From Sphaerobacter sp. (GTDB lineage: Bacteria > Chloroflexota > Chloroflexia > Thermomicrobiales > Thermomicrobiaceae): DNA of 42,766 bases. The notes under the pieces are model-generated. The model worked only from the letters and a program-made list of their open reading frames with translations, was not told the origin of the DNA and did no database searches. The stretch lies in contig JASBVL010000020.1 in NCBI GenBank assembly GCA_029961075.1, positions 1 to 42,766 of the forward strand, read 5' to 3'. A program made the position numbers and the translations under genes. Positions 17,223 through 29,722 of this stretch are shown in pieces; the first letter of the stretch is position 1, and each line of letters opens with the position of its first letter.

Positions 17223-17600
17223 TTAGAATTCTAGCCCAGCCGCGCGCGCCGCGTCGGCAAGTGCCCGCACTCGCCCATGGTACTTGTATCCGCCGCGGTC
17301 GAAGACCACCCGGGTGATCCCCTTCGCACGCGCGCGCTCACCGATCACTTCGCCGACGATTCGGGCCTCGACCGACTTCGGGTGCTCCTCCGGGAACCGC
17401 TCCCGGACCGCCGCCTCCAGGCTCGATGCGGCCACCAGCGTGTGCCCCTTCGTGTCGTCGATGATCTGCGCGTAGATGTGCTCGTTGCTGCGGAACACGT
17501 TCAGCCGCGGGCGATCCGGTGTCCCACTCACCTTGGCGCGGACCCGGAGGTGCCGGCGCTTACGCGGCGACAGGGACCGCTTGTACTGGTACTTGCTCAT
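17223..17600 (-). CDS. rplR: Large ribosomal subunit protein L18 (uL18)
   Basis: A 125-residue L18, which binds 5S rRNA with L5. [47 protein letters not shown] and the C-terminal [26 protein letters not shown] are family hallmarks. The ATG at 17600 has AAAGGAG upstream; the frame continues further but the extension is not homologous. It follows a 108-nt gap after rplF that contains a small GCACCG/CGGTGC hairpin. Confidence 0.97.
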   Translation of the reverse strand: MSKYQYKRSLSPRKRRHLRVRAKVSGTPDRPRLNVFRSNEHIYAQIIDDTKGHTLVAASSLEAAVRERFPEEHPKSVEARIVGEVIGERARAKGITRVVFDRGGYKYHGRVRALADAARAAGLEF

Positions 17601-17653
17601 CCGCGTCGTAACTCCTTTGCACGGGGCGTAGGCCGGGATGCCCACCCAGCGCA

Positions 17654-17669
17654 GCACCGCCGACGGTGC
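17654..17669 (-). repeat. Small intercistronic hairpin between rplF and rplR
   Basis: GCACCG (17654-17659) and CGGTGC (17664-17669) are perfect complements around a four-base loop, which reads TCGG on the transcribed strand. It sits in the 108-nt gap between L6 and L18, the longest gap inside the spc block. It has no T-tract and no known role. Confidence 0.45.
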
Positions 17670-17708
17670 CCGCGCCTGTGGCTACCCGAACCCACCCGCA
17701 CGTCGCCG

Positions 17709-18254
17709 TTACTTGCCGACCTTACCGGCCTTGCCGGCCTTCCGCCGCACGCGCTCGCCCAGGTAGCGCACGCCCTTGCCCTTGTAGGGCTCGGGTGGCC
17801 GGATCCGGCGAATCTGTGCGGCGATCTCGCCGACGAGCTGCTTGTCGATCCCAACCACGCCGATCCGGGTCGGCGACTCGAGGACGAAGCTGATGCCCTC
17901 CGGCGGCTCCACGCGCACCGGGTGGGAGAAGCCCAGCGACAGCACCAGCGTCTTGCCCTCGAGCGCGGCGCGGTAGCCAACGCCCTGAATCTCGAGGTCC
18001 TTGCGATACCCCTGGGTGACGCCCTCGACCATGTTGGCCACCAGCGTGCGGGTCAGCCCGTGCAGGGCCTTGAACTGCCGCTCGTCGGAGGGCCGGCGTA
18101 CCAGCAGCGTGCCGTTCTGCCGCTCAAACTGCATCGCCGGATGCACCCGCTGCTGCAGGGCGCCCTTCGGCCCCTTGACATGCACCACCCCAGGCTCGAT
18201 CTGGACCTCGACGCCGGGCGGAATGGGGATCGGCCGATTTCCAATCCGTGACAT
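17709..18254 (-). CDS. rplF: Large ribosomal subunit protein L6 (uL6)
   Basis: A 181-residue L6 with the two repeated alpha/beta domains; it binds near the sarcin-ricin loop and factor-binding region. [57 protein letters not shown] and [20 protein letters not shown] are canonical. The C terminus ends in a short run of KAGK repeats. It lies 35 nt after rpsH. Confidence 0.97.
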   Translation of the reverse strand: MSRIGNRPIPIPPGVEVQIEPGVVHVKGPKGALQQRVHPAMQFERQNGTLLVRRPSDERQFKALHGLTRTLVANMVEGVTQGYRKDLEIQGVGYRAALEGKTLVLSLGFSHPVRVEPPEGISFVLESPTRIGVVGIDKQLVGEIAAQIRRIRPPEPYKGKGVRYLGERVRRKAGKAGKVGK

Positions 18255-18289
18255 GCTGCTTCCTCCGTAGCGCGACCGGCCCGCGCGTC

Positions 18290-18688
18290 TCAGAAGACGG
18301 TGCAGAGAACCTCGCCGCCGATGCCGCGCCGGCGCGCCTCCCGCCCGGACATGACGCCCTGCGGCGTGCTGACGATGGCCACGCCGAGGCCATTGCGCAC
18401 GCGCGGGATCCCGTCCTTGCCGGCGTACACCCGCAGCCCGGGCTTCGAGATCCGGCGCAGCTCCCTGATGGCGTGCCGGCGGTCCCGCCCGTACTTCAGC
18501 TCAATGGTCAGGACCGGGTACGGCCGGCCCTCCTGCACGCGGAAGTCCCGGATGTACCCCTCCTCCTTCAGGATCTTGGCGATCGCCACCAAGATCTTGC
18601 TGGACGGCATCGAGGTCTCGGCTTTCCGCGCCAGCCCTGCGTTTCGGATCCGCGTGAGCATATCCGCAATCGGATCGTTGATCGTCAT
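18290..18688 (-). CDS. rpsH: Small ribosomal subunit protein S8 (uS8)
   Basis: A 132-residue S8, a primary 16S rRNA binder and, in Escherichia coli, the spc operon repressor. [40 protein letters not shown] and the C-terminal [23 protein letters not shown] are standard. It lies 28 nt after rpsN. I did not find an obvious S8-binding mimic in the nearby gaps by eye. Confidence 0.97.
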   Translation of the reverse strand: MTINDPIADMLTRIRNAGLARKAETSMPSSKILVAIAKILKEEGYIRDFRVQEGRPYPVLTIELKYGRDRRHAIRELRRISKPGLRVYAGKDGIPRVRNGLGVAIVSTPQGVMSGREARRRGIGGEVLCTVF

Positions 18689-18716
18689 CGTCCGTCGCTA
18701 CTCCGCTTGCCGTCCA

Positions 18717-18902
18717 TCACCAGCTCGACTTGGTCACCCCGGGCAGCTTGCCGCTCCCGGCCAGCTCGCGGAAGCAGATGCGGCACACGCCGAACTTCCG
18801 CATATAGGCCCGCGAGCGGCCACACAGCTTGCACCGGTTGACCTGCCGCACTGGGTACTTCGGCTTCTTCATCGCCTTGACGATGAGTGCCTTCCGCGCC
18901 AT
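18717..18902 (-). CDS. rpsN: Small ribosomal subunit protein S14, zinc-binding type (uS14)
   Basis: A 61-residue short S14 with zinc ligands Cys24, Cys27, Cys40 and Cys43 ([11 protein letters not shown] and VCRICFREL). This short zinc form is typical of Gram-positives, Chloroflexota and thermophiles, as opposed to the longer zinc-free form. It packs into the 30S head. It sits 21 nt after rplE. Confidence 0.97.
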   Translation of the reverse strand: MARKALIVKAMKKPKYPVRQVNRCKLCGRSRAYMRKFGVCRICFRELAGSGKLPGVTKSSW

Positions 18903-18923
18903 GGCTCCTCCGACTCTTTCCTG

Positions 18924-19469
18924 CTACGACTCGCGGAAGGGCATGCCCAGCAACTCGAGCAGACGGCGCCCTTCCTCGTCCGTCTTGGCCGTGGTCACGA
19001 TCGAGAGCTCCAGGCCGCGCACCTTGTCGATCTTGTCGTAGTCGATCTCCGGGAAGACCAACTGCTCGCGCAGGCCCAGGGTGTAGTTGCCACGGCCGTC
19101 GAAGGAGCGCGGCGAGAGCCCCCGAAAGTCCCGGATGCGCGGCAGCGCGGTGCCGATCAGCCGATCCAGGAACTCGTAGGCTCGGTCTCCTCGCAGCGTG
19201 ACCATGACGCCAATGGGCATCCCAGCGCGCACCCGGAAGGCGGCGATCGACCGCTTCGCCCGCGTGACGACCGGCCGCTGGCCGGTGATGGTGGCGAGAT
19301 CGTTCATCGCCGCGTCAAGCGCCCGCGCATTCTGGATGGCCTCGCCCAGCCCGATGTTGAGGACGATCTTCTCCAGGCGGGGCACCTCATGGACGTGCCG
19401 ATAGCCGAACTCCGCCATGAGCTTCGGCACGATCTCGTTCCGATAGAGTTCCCGAAGGCGTGCTGCCAT
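18924..19469 (-). CDS. rplE: Large ribosomal subunit protein L5 (uL5)
   Basis: A 181-residue L5, which binds 5S rRNA and contacts P-site t[45 protein letters not shown] and [23 protein letters not shown] are characteristic, as is the [24 protein letters not shown] segment. It lies 37 nt after rplX. Confidence 0.97.
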   Translation of the reverse strand: MAARLRELYRNEIVPKLMAEFGYRHVHEVPRLEKIVLNIGLGEAIQNARALDAAMNDLATITGQRPVVTRAKRSIAAFRVRAGMPIGVMVTLRGDRAYEFLDRLIGTALPRIRDFRGLSPRSFDGRGNYTLGLREQLVFPEIDYDKIDKVRGLELSIVTTAKTDEEGRRLLELLGMPFRES

Positions 19470-19506
19470 CTCGCTTCCTCACCTCACCCGGCGACCCGGC
19501 GCCCGG

Positions 19507-19833
19507 CTATCGCGGACGCGGAATCACCGCGTCGCACTTCTTGCAATACCGCACCTTCTCGCCCGACTCGGTGAACCGGAAGCCCACCCGGGTGGCGCGA
19601 TTGCACGATGGGCACACCAGCATCACCTTCGAGACGTGCAGCGGCGCTTCCATCTCGATGATGCCGGCCTGCCGGACACCCGGCACGCCCCGCTGGTGCT
19701 TCTTGACGCGGTTGACGCCCTCGACGATCACCCGATCGAGCCGCGGCATGTTCTGCCGCACCCGGCCGCGTGCGCCCTTGTCCTTGCCCCGGATGACCAC
19801 GACCTCGTCGCCGGTCACAATCTTCTCGGCCAT
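19507..19833 (-). CDS. rplX: Large ribosomal subunit protein L24 (uL24)
   Basis: A 108-residue L24, an assembly initiator for the 50S subunit near the exit tunnel. The KOW motif (TGDEVVVIRGKDKGARGRV) is followed by VIVEGVNRVKKHQRG and EAPLHVSKVMLVCPSC. The CPSC and YCKKCDAVIP pairs suggest a zinc-binding C-terminal ribbon, seen in a subset of L24 proteins. Confidence 0.97.
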   Translation of the reverse strand: MAEKIVTGDEVVVIRGKDKGARGRVRQNMPRLDRVIVEGVNRVKKHQRGVPGVRQAGIIEMEAPLHVSKVMLVCPSCNRATRVGFRFTESGEKVRYCKKCDAVIPRPR

Positions 19834-19860
19834 CGCTGCTTCCTCGCCCTCTCGCTCGGT

Positions 19861-20229
19861 CTAGAGCACTTCCGGCGCGAGCGAGACGATCCGCATGAAC
19901 TGGCGGTCTCGCAGCTCCCGCGCGACCGGACCAAAAATGCGGGTCCCGCGCGGGTTGCCCTGCTGGTTGATCAACACCGCCGCGTTGTCATCAAATCGAA
20001 TGTGCGACCCGTCGGGCCGGCGATACTCCTGCTTCGTCCGGACCACCACAGCCCGCACCACATCACCCTTCTTCACCCCGGAGTGCGGCTGCGCCGACTT
20101 CACGGTCGCGATGATGACATCCCCGACCGAGGCGTACTTGCGCCCGGACCCGCCCAGCACGCGGATGCACAGAATCTCTCGCGCCCCGGAGTTGTCGGCG
20201 ACCTTGAGCCGGCTCTCTTGTTGGATCAT
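19861..20229 (-). CDS. rplN: Large ribosomal subunit protein L14 (uL14)
   Basis: A 122-residue L14, the standard bacterial length. It forms intersubunit bridges and is the binding site of ribosome silencing factor Rsf[42 protein letters not shown] and [21 protein letters not shown] are almost invariant family segments. It lies 36 nt after rpsQ. Confidence 0.98.
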   Translation of the reverse strand: MIQQESRLKVADNSGAREILCIRVLGGSGRKYASVGDVIIATVKSAQPHSGVKKGDVVRAVVVRTKQEYRRPDGSHIRFDDNAAVLINQQGNPRGTRIFGPVARELRDRQFMRIVSLAPEVL

Positions 20230-20265
20230 CGCGCCTTTCCTCCTCCTCGCCTCCCGAGCCGCGGG

Positions 20266-20553
20266 CTAGACTTCCTCGGCTCGCTCGAGGATCTCACGGA
20301 CGACCCAGCGCTTCGTCTTGCTCAGCGGGCGCGTCTCCTCGATGAGCACGAGGTCACCGACCTTGCACTGGTTGTGCTCGTCGTGCGCCTTGAACCTACT
20401 GGTGCGCCGAAGGGTCTTGCGATACAGCGGGTGCCGGCGCAGGTAGTCCACCGCCACCACCACTGTCTTGTCCATCTTGTCGGAGACGACCCGGCCCACC
20501 TTGGTCAGGCGGCGCTTCGGCCTCGTCTCGCTCGTCGTCCCAGTCACGTGCAT
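20266..20553 (-). CDS. rpsQ: Small ribosomal subunit protein S17 (uS17)
   Basis: A 95-residue OB-fold S17 that binds the 5' domain of 16S r[41 protein letters not shown] and [21 protein letters not shown] are the family pattern. The ATG at 20553 is chosen because homology starts soon after; the frame is open for another 27 codons upstream without resemblance to S17. It lies 46 nt after rpmC. Confidence 0.95.
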   Translation of the reverse strand: MHVTGTTSETRPKRRLTKVGRVVSDKMDKTVVVAVDYLRRHPLYRKTLRRTSRFKAHDEHNQCKVGDLVLIEETRPLSKTKRWVVREILERAEEV

Positions 20554-20599
20554 GGTCCGGTCTGCCCGTCCTTCCCCGCCGGGGGAGCCTGGCCGCGCC

Positions 20600-20818
20600 C
20601 TACTTGGTCGCGGCGCGCTCCATCTCGGCGGCAATCCGTCGCTCGGTCAGAATCGTCTTAATCCGCGCGATATCCCGCTTGATCTGCCGGATCCGCGCGG
20701 TGTTGGTGAGCTTCCCTACCGCCTCGTCGAATCGCAGGTCGCGCCACTCGCTGCGGAGTTCGTCGAGCAAGCGCAGCAGCTCCGCATCGCTCATAGCGCG
20801 GATCTGGTCAGGCTTCAT
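20600..20818 (-). CDS. rpmC: Large ribosomal subunit protein L29 (uL29)
   Basis: A 72-residue two-helix protein at the tunnel exit, where trigger factor and SRP dock next to L23. [21 protein letters not shown] and [21 protein letters not shown] are typical. Its start lies inside rplP: the two genes overlap by 11 nt. Confidence 0.97.
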   Translation of the reverse strand: MKPDQIRAMSDAELLRLLDELRSEWRDLRFDEAVGKLTNTARIRQIKRDIARIKTILTERRIAAEMERAATK

Positions 20819-21266
20819 TCGACGTACCCTCCGCTCCAGCCTCGCTGCCGGCGCCCGCCACCTCGCGGCGCACCACCCGGCACTTCATCGGCATCTTGTG
20901 GATCGCGCGCCGCAGTGCCTCGAGCGCCAGCTCTTCGCGAACGCCGCTCAACTCGAACATGACGCGGCCCGGCTTGACCACGGCAACCCAGTACTCGGGG
21001 TTCCCCTTGCCGCTCCCCATGCGCGTCTCGGCCGGCTTCTGCGTCACCGGCTTGTCGGGAAAGATCCGAATCCAGACCTTCCCACCGCGCCGGATGTAGT
21101 TGGTGATGGCCCGGCGGGCAGCCTCGATCTGGCGGCTGGTGACCCAGGACGGCTCCAGCGCCTGGATCCCGTAGTCACCGAACACGACGGTGTTGCCGCG
21201 CGACGCCGCGCCCTTCATCCGCCCGCGGTGGACTTTGCGATGCTTCACCCGCTTCGGCATCAACAT
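20808..21266 (-). CDS. rplP: Large ribosomal subunit protein L16 (uL16)
   Basis: A 152-residue L16 near the A site and peptidyl transferase centre. [39 protein letters not shown] and [28 protein letters not shown] are canonical (shown here as separate short blocks). The C-terminal tail, glycine/alanine/glutamate-rich, is about ten residues longer than the usual 137-145-residue proteins and accounts for the overlap with rpmC. Confidence 0.97.
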   Translation of the reverse strand: MLMPKRVKHRKVHRGRMKGAASRGNTVVFGDYGIQALEPSWVTSRQIEAARRAITNYIRRGGKVWIRIFPDKPVTQKPAETRMGSGKGNPEYWVAVVKPGRVMFELSGVREELALEALRRAIHKMPMKCRVVRREVAGAGSEAGAEGTSNEA

Positions 21267-21309
21267 GGCTGTGCTTCCTATTCTTCGCCTGCGTCGGCCC
21301 GGCCGGGTC

Positions 21310-21984
21310 CTACTCGGCCGCCGTCGCCATCGCCACCGCGCCCGCCTCCTGGCGCATCTCGGGCAACACGTCGCCGCGGTAGACCCACACCTTGACGCCG
21401 ATGCGCCCGTACGTCGTGTGGGCGTGCACCACCGCAAAGTCGATGTCGGCCCGGATGGTGTGCAGCGGCACGCGACCCACCATCTCGGTCACGGTGCGGG
21501 CCATCTCGGCCCCACCCAGCCGGCCGCTCAGCCGGATCTTCACGCCCTTGGCGCCCTTGCGCATCGCCTGGGCTGCGGCGTGCTTCATGGCGCGCCGGAA
21601 CGAGACGCGCCGCGCGAGCTGCTCGGCGATACTCTCGGCGATCAGCCGGGCGTCGAGCTCCGGGTCCTTGATCTCCTCGATCTTCAGGTGCACCTTCTTG
21701 CCTACCCGCTGCTCGATGAGCTGGCGGATGCGCTCGACGTTCGCGCCCTGCTTGCCAATGACGATCCCCGGCTTCGAGGTGTGGATGGTCACCTCGACCC
21801 GATTGGCCGCCCGCTCGATCTCGATCCGCGAGATCCCCGCGCGCGTCAGCTCGTCGTTGATCAGCTTCCGGATCGTCAGATCCTCATGAAGCTGCTCGGT
21901 GTAGTTCCGCTCGGCGTACCACTTCGACTCCCAGTCCCGCACGATACCGAGCCGGAATCCGATCGGGTTGACTTTCCGTCCCAA
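21310..21984 (-). CDS. rpsC: Small ribosomal subunit protein S3 (uS3)
   Basis: A 224-residue S3 of the mRNA entry tunnel. [20 protein letters not shown] opens the protein, a type II KH domain follows with GKQG ([14 protein letters not shown]), and the C-terminal domain contains [11 protein letters not shown] and [17 protein letters not shown]. The start is a TTG at 21984, one base after the rplV stop; the ribosome-binding purine run lies inside the end of rplV, so coupling is likely. Confidence 0.97.
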   Translation of the reverse strand: MGRKVNPIGFRLGIVRDWESKWYAERNYTEQLHEDLTIRKLINDELTRAGISRIEIERAANRVEVTIHTSKPGIVIGKQGANVERIRQLIEQRVGKKVHLKIEEIKDPELDARLIAESIAEQLARRVSFRRAMKHAAAQAMRKGAKGVKIRLSGRLGGAEMARTVTEMVGRVPLHTIRADIDFAVVHAHTTYGRIGVKVWVYRGDVLPEMRQEAGAVAMATAAE

Positions 21985-21985
21985 G

Positions 21986-22330
21986 CTAGGCCCCCTTCTC
22001 CATCTCGTCGACGATGACCGTGATGTGCGCCGTGCGCTTGAGACGCCGGTTCACCCGACCGCGCGCGCGGGCCCGCCACCGCCGGTAGGTCGGACCCTCG
22101 TCCGCGTAGATGCGCTTGATGTAGAGCCGGTCCGGATCCAGGTCGAAGTTGTGCTCGGCGTTCGCTGCGGCCGACTTGACCACCTTCGCCACGTACTCGG
22201 CGGACTTGTTCGGCACGAACCGCAGGATCGCCAGCGCCTCCGACACCGGCTTCCCACGGACCAAGTCGACGACGAGCCGCGCTTTCCGCGCCGAGACCCG
22301 GAGCCCGCGTGCCTTGGCTGTGACCTCCAT
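21986..22330 (-). CDS. rplV: Large ribosomal subunit protein L22 (uL22)
   Basis: A 114-residue L22. Its long beta-hairpin (residues about 78-100, [20 protein letters not shown]) lines the exit tunnel at the macrolide-sensitive constriction. [22 protein letters not shown] and [15 protein letters not shown] are typical. No unusual insertion in the tunnel loop is seen. Confidence 0.97.
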   Translation of the reverse strand: MEVTAKARGLRVSARKARLVVDLVRGKPVSEALAILRFVPNKSAEYVAKVVKSAAANAEHNFDLDPDRLYIKRIYADEGPTYRRWRARARGRVNRRLKRTAHITVIVDEMEKGA

Positions 22331-22360
22331 CTGCCGTCTCCCCTTCGCCGCGCTCGCCGC

Positions 22361-22645
22361 CTACCGGCGCCGGGACGCCCGCTCGGCGTCCTTCCCGTGA
22401 CCCCGATAGGTGCGGGTCGGCGCGAACTCGCCGAGCTTGTGCCCCACCATCTGCTCGGTGATGAAGATCGGGACGTGCCGCCGCCCGTCGTACACGGCCA
22501 CCGTGTGCCCGATCATCTCCGGGAAGATGGTCGAGGCACGGGCCCAGGTCCGGATCACGCGCCGCTCGCCGGTAGCGTTGAGCTGCTGGATCTTCTCCCG
22601 CAGCTTGGGGTCGATGTACGGCCCCTTCTTCGATGACCTACCCAA
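22361..22645 (-). CDS. rpsS: Small ribosomal subunit protein S19 (uS19)
   Basis: A 94-residue S19 of the 30S head. [42 protein letters not shown] and [20 protein letters not shown] are hallmarks. The start is a TTG at 22645, supported by GGAGGAG close upstream and by exact match of the N terminus to the family. It lies 30 nt after rplB. Confidence 0.97.
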   Translation of the reverse strand: MGRSSKKGPYIDPKLREKIQQLNATGERRVIRTWARASTIFPEMIGHTVAVYDGRRHVPIFITEQMVGHKLGEFAPTRTYRGHGKDAERASRRR

Positions 22646-22675
22646 GGTGCTCCTCCGTTCCGCCGCGCTCGCAGG

Positions 22676-23506
22676 CTAGCGCCCCTTGCCCCGGCGGCGC
22701 ACGATGTACTTGTCCGTCTTCTTGTTGCGCCGGGTGCGGTAGCCGAGCGTCGGCTTGCCCCATGGGGTGCGCGGCTGGCCACCGATCGGCGCCTTGCCCT
22801 CACCACCACCATGCGGGTGGTCGGCGGCGTTCATCGCGGCCCCGCGCACGCGCGGGCGGCGCCCCAGGTGCCGCGCCCGGCCGGCCTTGCCGATGCGGAC
22901 GTTCTCGTGGTCCACATTCCCGACCTGGCCCAGGGTCGCCATGCACTCCAGCCGGAACAGCCGTACCTCGCCAGAGGGCATCCGCACCTGGGCGTACCCA
23001 TCCTGCTTCGCCATCACCTGGGCCGACACGCCGGCCGAGCGCACGAGCTGCCCACCGCGCCCCGGGTACAGCTCGATGTTGTGGATCTGCGTACCCGTCG
23101 GGATCTCCGCCAACGGCAGGGCATTCCCCACGCGGATCGGCGAGCCGCTCCCCGACTGCACCACGTCGCCGACCTTCAGGCCCAGCGGCGCCAGGATGTA
23201 GCGCTTCTCGCCGTCCACATAGTGGAGCAGGGCGATCCGCGCCGAGCGGTTCGGGTCGTACTCGATCGCCGCCACCTTGGCCGGGATGCCGAACTTGTTG
23301 CGCTTGAAGTCGATGCGCCGGTAGAAGCGCTTCGTCCCGCCGCCCCGGTGGCGCGCCGTGATCCGCCCCTGGTTATTGCGCCCGGCGTGCTTCTTCAGCG
23401 GCTCGATCAGGCTCTTCTCGGGCTCCTTCTTGGTGATCTCCTCAAACGTGGAGACCGTCATGTTGCGGCGCCCGGGCGACGTCGGCTTGTATTTTCGTAC
23501 TCCCAT
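22676..23506 (-). CDS. rplB: Large ribosomal subunit protein L2 (uL2)
   Basis: A 276-residue L2, needed for subunit association and peptidyl transferase assembly. [21 protein letters not shown] and the highly conserved [16 protein letters not shown], containing the functionally important histidine, are present; many bacteria have [13 protein letters not shown] at this place. It lies 30 nt before rpsS and 32 nt after rplW. Confidence 0.98.
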   Translation of the reverse strand: MGVRKYKPTSPGRRNMTVSTFEEITKKEPEKSLIEPLKKHAGRNNQGRITARHRGGGTKRFYRRIDFKRNKFGIPAKVAAIEYDPNRSARIALLHYVDGEKRYILAPLGLKVGDVVQSGSGSPIRVGNALPLAEIPTGTQIHNIELYPGRGGQLVRSAGVSAQVMAKQDGYAQVRMPSGEVRLFRLECMATLGQVGNVDHENVRIGKAGRARHLGRRPRVRGAAMNAADHPHGGGEGKAPIGGQPRTPWGKPTLGYRTRRNKKTDKYIVRRRGKGR

Positions 23507-23538
23507 AGCTGTCCTCCTCGCGCGTCTGCCCGCCGCCG

Positions 23539-23838
23539 TTAGAGCTGCCCGAACAGGTCGATCGTCTGGCCCGGCTTGAGCGTCACGATCGCCTTCTTCC
23601 AGGCCGGCGTGCGGCCAACGCTGGCGACCCGGCCGCGGCGTGCTCGGCGACGCTCCTTGCCGCGCACGTTCATCACGTTGACCGCGACGACCTCGACATT
23701 GAACGTGCGCTCCACGGCGTCCTTGATCTGGATCTTGTTCGCGTCGCGCGCCACTTCAAAGGTGTACTGGCCCAGTTCCATCAGGCGCGTGTTCTTCTCG
23801 GTGATGATGGGCCGGCGCAAGACGTCCTGATACTCCAT
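23539..23838 (-). CDS. rplW: Large ribosomal subunit protein L23 (uL23)
   Basis: A 99-residue L23 at the tunnel exit, the main docking site of trigger factor. [36 protein letters not shown] and [12 protein letters not shown] are typical. The ATG at 23838 fits homology; an ATG eight codons upstream would overlap rplD. It follows rplD by 11 nt. Confidence 0.97.
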   Translation of the reverse strand: MEYQDVLRRPIITEKNTRLMELGQYTFEVARDANKIQIKDAVERTFNVEVVAVNVMNVRGKERRRARRGRVASVGRTPAWKKAIVTLKPGQTIDLFGQL

Positions 23839-23849
23839 CCCTGCACCCC

Positions 23850-24479
23850 CTACTGCGCCCACAGCCGATGAATGACATCCACCGCCTCGCGGGTCAGCAG
23901 CAGCCGCTCATGCGTCAAGACGTCGCGCATATTCACATACTGGGCCGGCAGCACGCGCACGTGCTCCAGATTCCCTGCGCCACGCCGAATGTTCTCTCGC
24001 GGCTCGTCCACCAGGATCAAGGTCGAGCGCGCGTCGCCCTTCGGCAGCTGTGCCAGCACCTGGAGCAGGGCCTTGGTGCGCGGCTCGATCTCGTTCAGCC
24101 CGTCAACCACCACAATCTGATCGGCCCGCATCTTGGCCGAGAGCACCGACCGGATGGCCAGCCGCCGCATCTTGCGCGGCATCCGCTGCGTGTACTTCCG
24201 CGGGTGCGGCCCGAAGACCACGCCACCACCACGCCACAGCGGCGACCGAATGCTCCCGTGGCGGGCCCGCCCGGTGCCCTTCTGGCGCCACGGCTTGCGC
24301 CCGCCACCGCGCACCTCGCCGCGCGTCTTGGTGTCGTGCGTCCCCAGCCGCGCGTTCGCCATCTGGCGTACGTAGGCCTGGTGCATCACCGGGATGTTTG
24401 GCTCGATACCGAACACCGACTCGGCCAGTTCGATCTGCCCTGTCTCCTGCCCGGTGACATCGTAGACCGGAACTTGCAC
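23850..24479 (-). CDS. rplD: Large ribosomal subunit protein L4 (uL4)
   Basis: A 209-residue L4 with the tunnel-lining extended loop ([20 protein letters not shown] and [22 protein letters not shown]). In Escherichia coli L4 represses the S10 operon by attenuation; a comparable leader was not identified here. The start is a GTG at 24479, 20 nt after rplC. Confidence 0.97.
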   Translation of the reverse strand: MQVPVYDVTGQETGQIELAESVFGIEPNIPVMHQAYVRQMANARLGTHDTKTRGEVRGGGRKPWRQKGTGRARHGSIRSPLWRGGGVVFGPHPRKYTQRMPRKMRRLAIRSVLSAKMRADQIVVVDGLNEIEPRTKALLQVLAQLPKGDARSTLILVDEPRENIRRGAGNLEHVRVLPAQYVNMRDVLTHERLLLTREAVDVIHRLWAQ

Positions 24480-24499
24480 GGCTCGCTGCTCCTCTTCCT

Positions 24500-25150
24500 C
24501 TACGACGCCGCCGCGGCCGCGCGCTCGCGGTACTTGACCGCGCGGCGCACCAGCACCAACTGGCCGTTCGCGCCGGGTACCGAGCCGCGCACGAGCACAA
24601 CGTTGCGGGCCGGATCGACCTTCACCACCTGCAGGTTCTGGACAGTCACCCGCTGGTGCCCCATGTGGCCAGCCATCCGCAGGCCCTTGAACACGCGCCC
24701 CGGCGTCGTGCTGGCGCCGATCGAGCCCGGCGCCCGCGCCCGGTCGGACTGGCCATGCGTCTTCGGGCCGCCCCCGAAGCCGTGACGCTTCATCACGCCG
24801 GCAAACCCGCGGCCCTTGCTGGTCCCGGTGACGTCGACCCGCTCGCCCTCCTTGAACACCGAGCAGTCGATCACCTGCCCGACGCTGAACTCCTCGACGC
24901 TGTCGACCTTCACCTCCCGCAGGTACCGCGGTTGCGCGTTCGCGGCGCGCAGGTGCCCCCGCTCGGGCCGGTTGAGGCGCTTCTTATGACCGAAGCCGAG
25001 CTGCACGGCCTCGTAGCCGTCCCGCTCCCTGGTCTTCACTTGGGTTACCACGCATGGCCCGACCTCCAGCACCGTGACCGGGACGACCTGCCCGGTCTCG
25101 TCGAAGATCTGGGTCATGCCCAGCTTTCTCCCCAAGAGGCCATGAATCAT
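24500..25150 (-). CDS. rplC: Large ribosomal subunit protein L3 (uL3)
   Basis: A 216-residue L3, one of two initiators of 50S assembly. [41 protein letters not shown] and [23 protein letters not shown] are the conserved blocks; the glutamine of THGQSDR is the site methylated by PrmB in some bacteria. The ATG at 25150 follows GGGAGAGA. The 77-nt gap to rpsJ contains a GCGGTGG/CCACCGC inverted repeat with a long loop. Confidence 0.97.
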   Translation of the reverse strand: MIHGLLGRKLGMTQIFDETGQVVPVTVLEVGPCVVTQVKTRERDGYEAVQLGFGHKKRLNRPERGHLRAANAQPRYLREVKVDSVEEFSVGQVIDCSVFKEGERVDVTGTSKGRGFAGVMKRHGFGGGPKTHGQSDRARAPGSIGASTTPGRVFKGLRMAGHMGHQRVTVQNLQVVKVDPARNVVLVRGSVPGANGQLVLVRRAVKYRERAAAAAS

Positions 25151-25227
25151 TGGCTCTCTCCCGATCAGGACGCGGTGGAAGGCGCGTCAGGTGCCCGCCA
25201 CCGCCTGCAGAGCATGATTGCCCCTAC

Positions 25228-25548
25228 CTACAGCTTGATCTCGATGTCGACCCCGGCCGGGAGATTCAGCCGCATCAGCGCCCGAATCGTCGCGTGGCTG
25301 GGCTCCAGCACATCGATCAACCGCTTGTGCGTGCGGATCTCGAACTGCTCCTGCGAGTCCTTGTCAATGAACGGCGACCGGATCACGCTGAAGCGCTCGA
25401 TCCGCGTGGGCAGCGGGACCGGCCCGGACACCTTGGCGCCGGTCGACTCCGCCGTGTCGACGATCTTCGCCGCCGACTGGTCCAGGATCTTGTGATCGTA
25501 GGCCTTGAGCCGGATCCGAATCTTCTGGGTGGGCCGTCGCGTCGCCAT
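25228..25548 (-). CDS. rpsJ: Small ribosomal subunit protein S10 (uS10, NusE)
   Basis: A 106-residue S10, which also acts as NusE in antitermination and transcription-translation coupling. [51 protein letters not shown] and HKRLIDV are near-invariant blocks. The ATG at 25548 has GGGGGAGA upstream. It lies only 18 nt after tuf, so the S10 block here is probably continuous with the str transcript. Confidence 0.98.
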   Translation of the reverse strand: MATRRPTQKIRIRLKAYDHKILDQSAAKIVDTAESTGAKVSGPVPLPTRIERFSVIRSPFIDKDSQEQFEIRTHKRLIDVLEPSHATIRALMRLNLPAGVDIEIKL

Positions 25549-25566
25549 CGTCGTCTCCCCCAACCC

Positions 25567-26766
<1,200 letters not shown>

Positions 26767-26790
26767 GTTTGTTCTCCTCCGGTTAATCGG

Positions 26791-26815
26791 GGCGGCGGCA
26801 TCCCAAGCCGCCGCC
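26791..26815 (-). repeat. Perfect 9-bp hairpin between fusA and tuf
   Basis: GGCGGCGGC (26791-26799) and GCCGCCGCC (26807-26815) are exact complements with a seven-base loop. It starts 8 nt after the fusA stop and ends about 10 nt before the tuf ribosome-binding site. There is no T-tract, so it is more likely a stability/processing element that could let tuf mRNA accumulate separately than a terminator. Confidence 0.65.
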
Positions 26816-26823
26816 TGGATACC

Positions 26824-28929
<2,106 letters not shown>

Positions 28930-28984
28930 AGTCAGCTACGTCGTTCCTCTGTCCGCCCCGGCGGTCGCCGCCGCTGCGAGGCGC

Positions 28985-29455
28985 TTACCAACGGTAGTGC
29001 GAGAAGGCGCGGTTCGCCTCCGCCATGCGATGGGTGTCGTCACGCCGCTTGATGGTGGCACCCGTGTTGTTGGCCGCATCCATGAGCTCGGCCGCCAGCT
29101 TCTCGGCCATCGAGCGACCCGAGCGGGCGCGCGCCGACTGCAGCAGCCAGCGGATCGCCAGCGACAGGCGCCGCGCCGGCTCGATCTGGATCGGGACTTG
29201 GTAGGTGGCACCGCCGACACGCCGCGGCTTCACCTCGAGCACGGGCGTCGCGTTGCGGATTGCCTGCTGGAACACCTCGACAGGATCCCGCCCGGTGCGC
29301 TCCTGGATGATGTCCAGGGCGTCGTAGACGATACGCTCAGCGAGCCCCTTCTTGCCGCGCTGCATCACCTTGTTGATGAAGCGCTGCACCAACTCGCTCC
29401 CGTACCGCGCGTCGGGTGGAATCTCCCGTCGAACGACCTTTGCCCGTCTCGGCAT
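28985..29455 (-). CDS. rpsG: Small ribosomal subunit protein S7 (uS7)
   Basis: A 156-residue S7, the assembly initiator of the 30S head and, in Escherichia coli, repressor of the str operon. [41 protein letters not shown] and [25 protein letters not shown] are characteristic. The ATG at 29455 is preferred over an upstream in-frame start at 29500 because of exact N-terminal homology. It is separated from rpsL by 267 nt, unusually far, with a terminator-like hairpin in between. Confidence 0.97.
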   Translation of the reverse strand: MPRRAKVVRREIPPDARYGSELVQRFINKVMQRGKKGLAERIVYDALDIIQERTGRDPVEVFQQAIRNATPVLEVKPRRVGGATYQVPIQIEPARRLSLAIRWLLQSARARSGRSMAEKLAAELMDAANNTGATIKRRDDTHRMAEANRAFSHYRW

Positions 29456-29600
29456 CTGTTCGTCGCCTCCCGCGTACCCGATGCGGCGCCCTCGCGCCAC
29501 TCATCCAGCACGCTCCGCGGCCGCTGTCGCGCCGCAGTGCGTTCACGGCTCCTCAGGCGCGGCGTGCCGCGCCGACTTCGCCTATCCCCTGCAAATCACA

Positions 29601-29646
29601 CGAAAAAGCGGTCAGCACGAGTCAAACGTCGTGAGGCCGCTTTTCG
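29601..29646 (-). terminator. Bidirectional terminator-like hairpin between rpsL and rpsG
   Basis: On the minus strand AAAAGCGG and CCGCTTTTT flank an inner CACGA/TCGTG stem with a short loop, and the right arm runs directly into a T-tract. Read on the plus strand the right arm GCCGCTTTTCG is also T-rich, so it looks symmetrical. It lies 77 nt after the rpsL stop and about 145 nt before rpsG, splitting the str operon. Confidence 0.65.
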
Positions 29647-29690
29647 CACCGAACGATCTTACGAAGACCTGAGCAGCGCCGAAGACTCGG

Positions 29691-29714
29691 GTACCCGCGC
29701 CAAGACGCGGGTAC
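29691..29714 (-). repeat. Perfect 9-bp hairpin just downstream of rpsL
   Basis: GTACCCGCG (29691-29699) and CGCGGGTAC (29706-29714) are exact complements around a six-base loop. It starts 8 nt after the rpsL stop codon and precedes the T-rich terminator-like hairpin at 29601-29646. No T-run follows directly. It may protect the 3' end of the rpsL message or bind an r-protein. Confidence 0.6.
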
Positions 29715-29722
29715 ACCGCTGC

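Noticed and set aside
25151..25227. GCGGTGG/CCACCGC inverted repeat between rpsJ and rplC
   Set aside because: The loop is about 19 bases and the stem only 7 bp; too weak to separate from chance in such GC-rich sequence.
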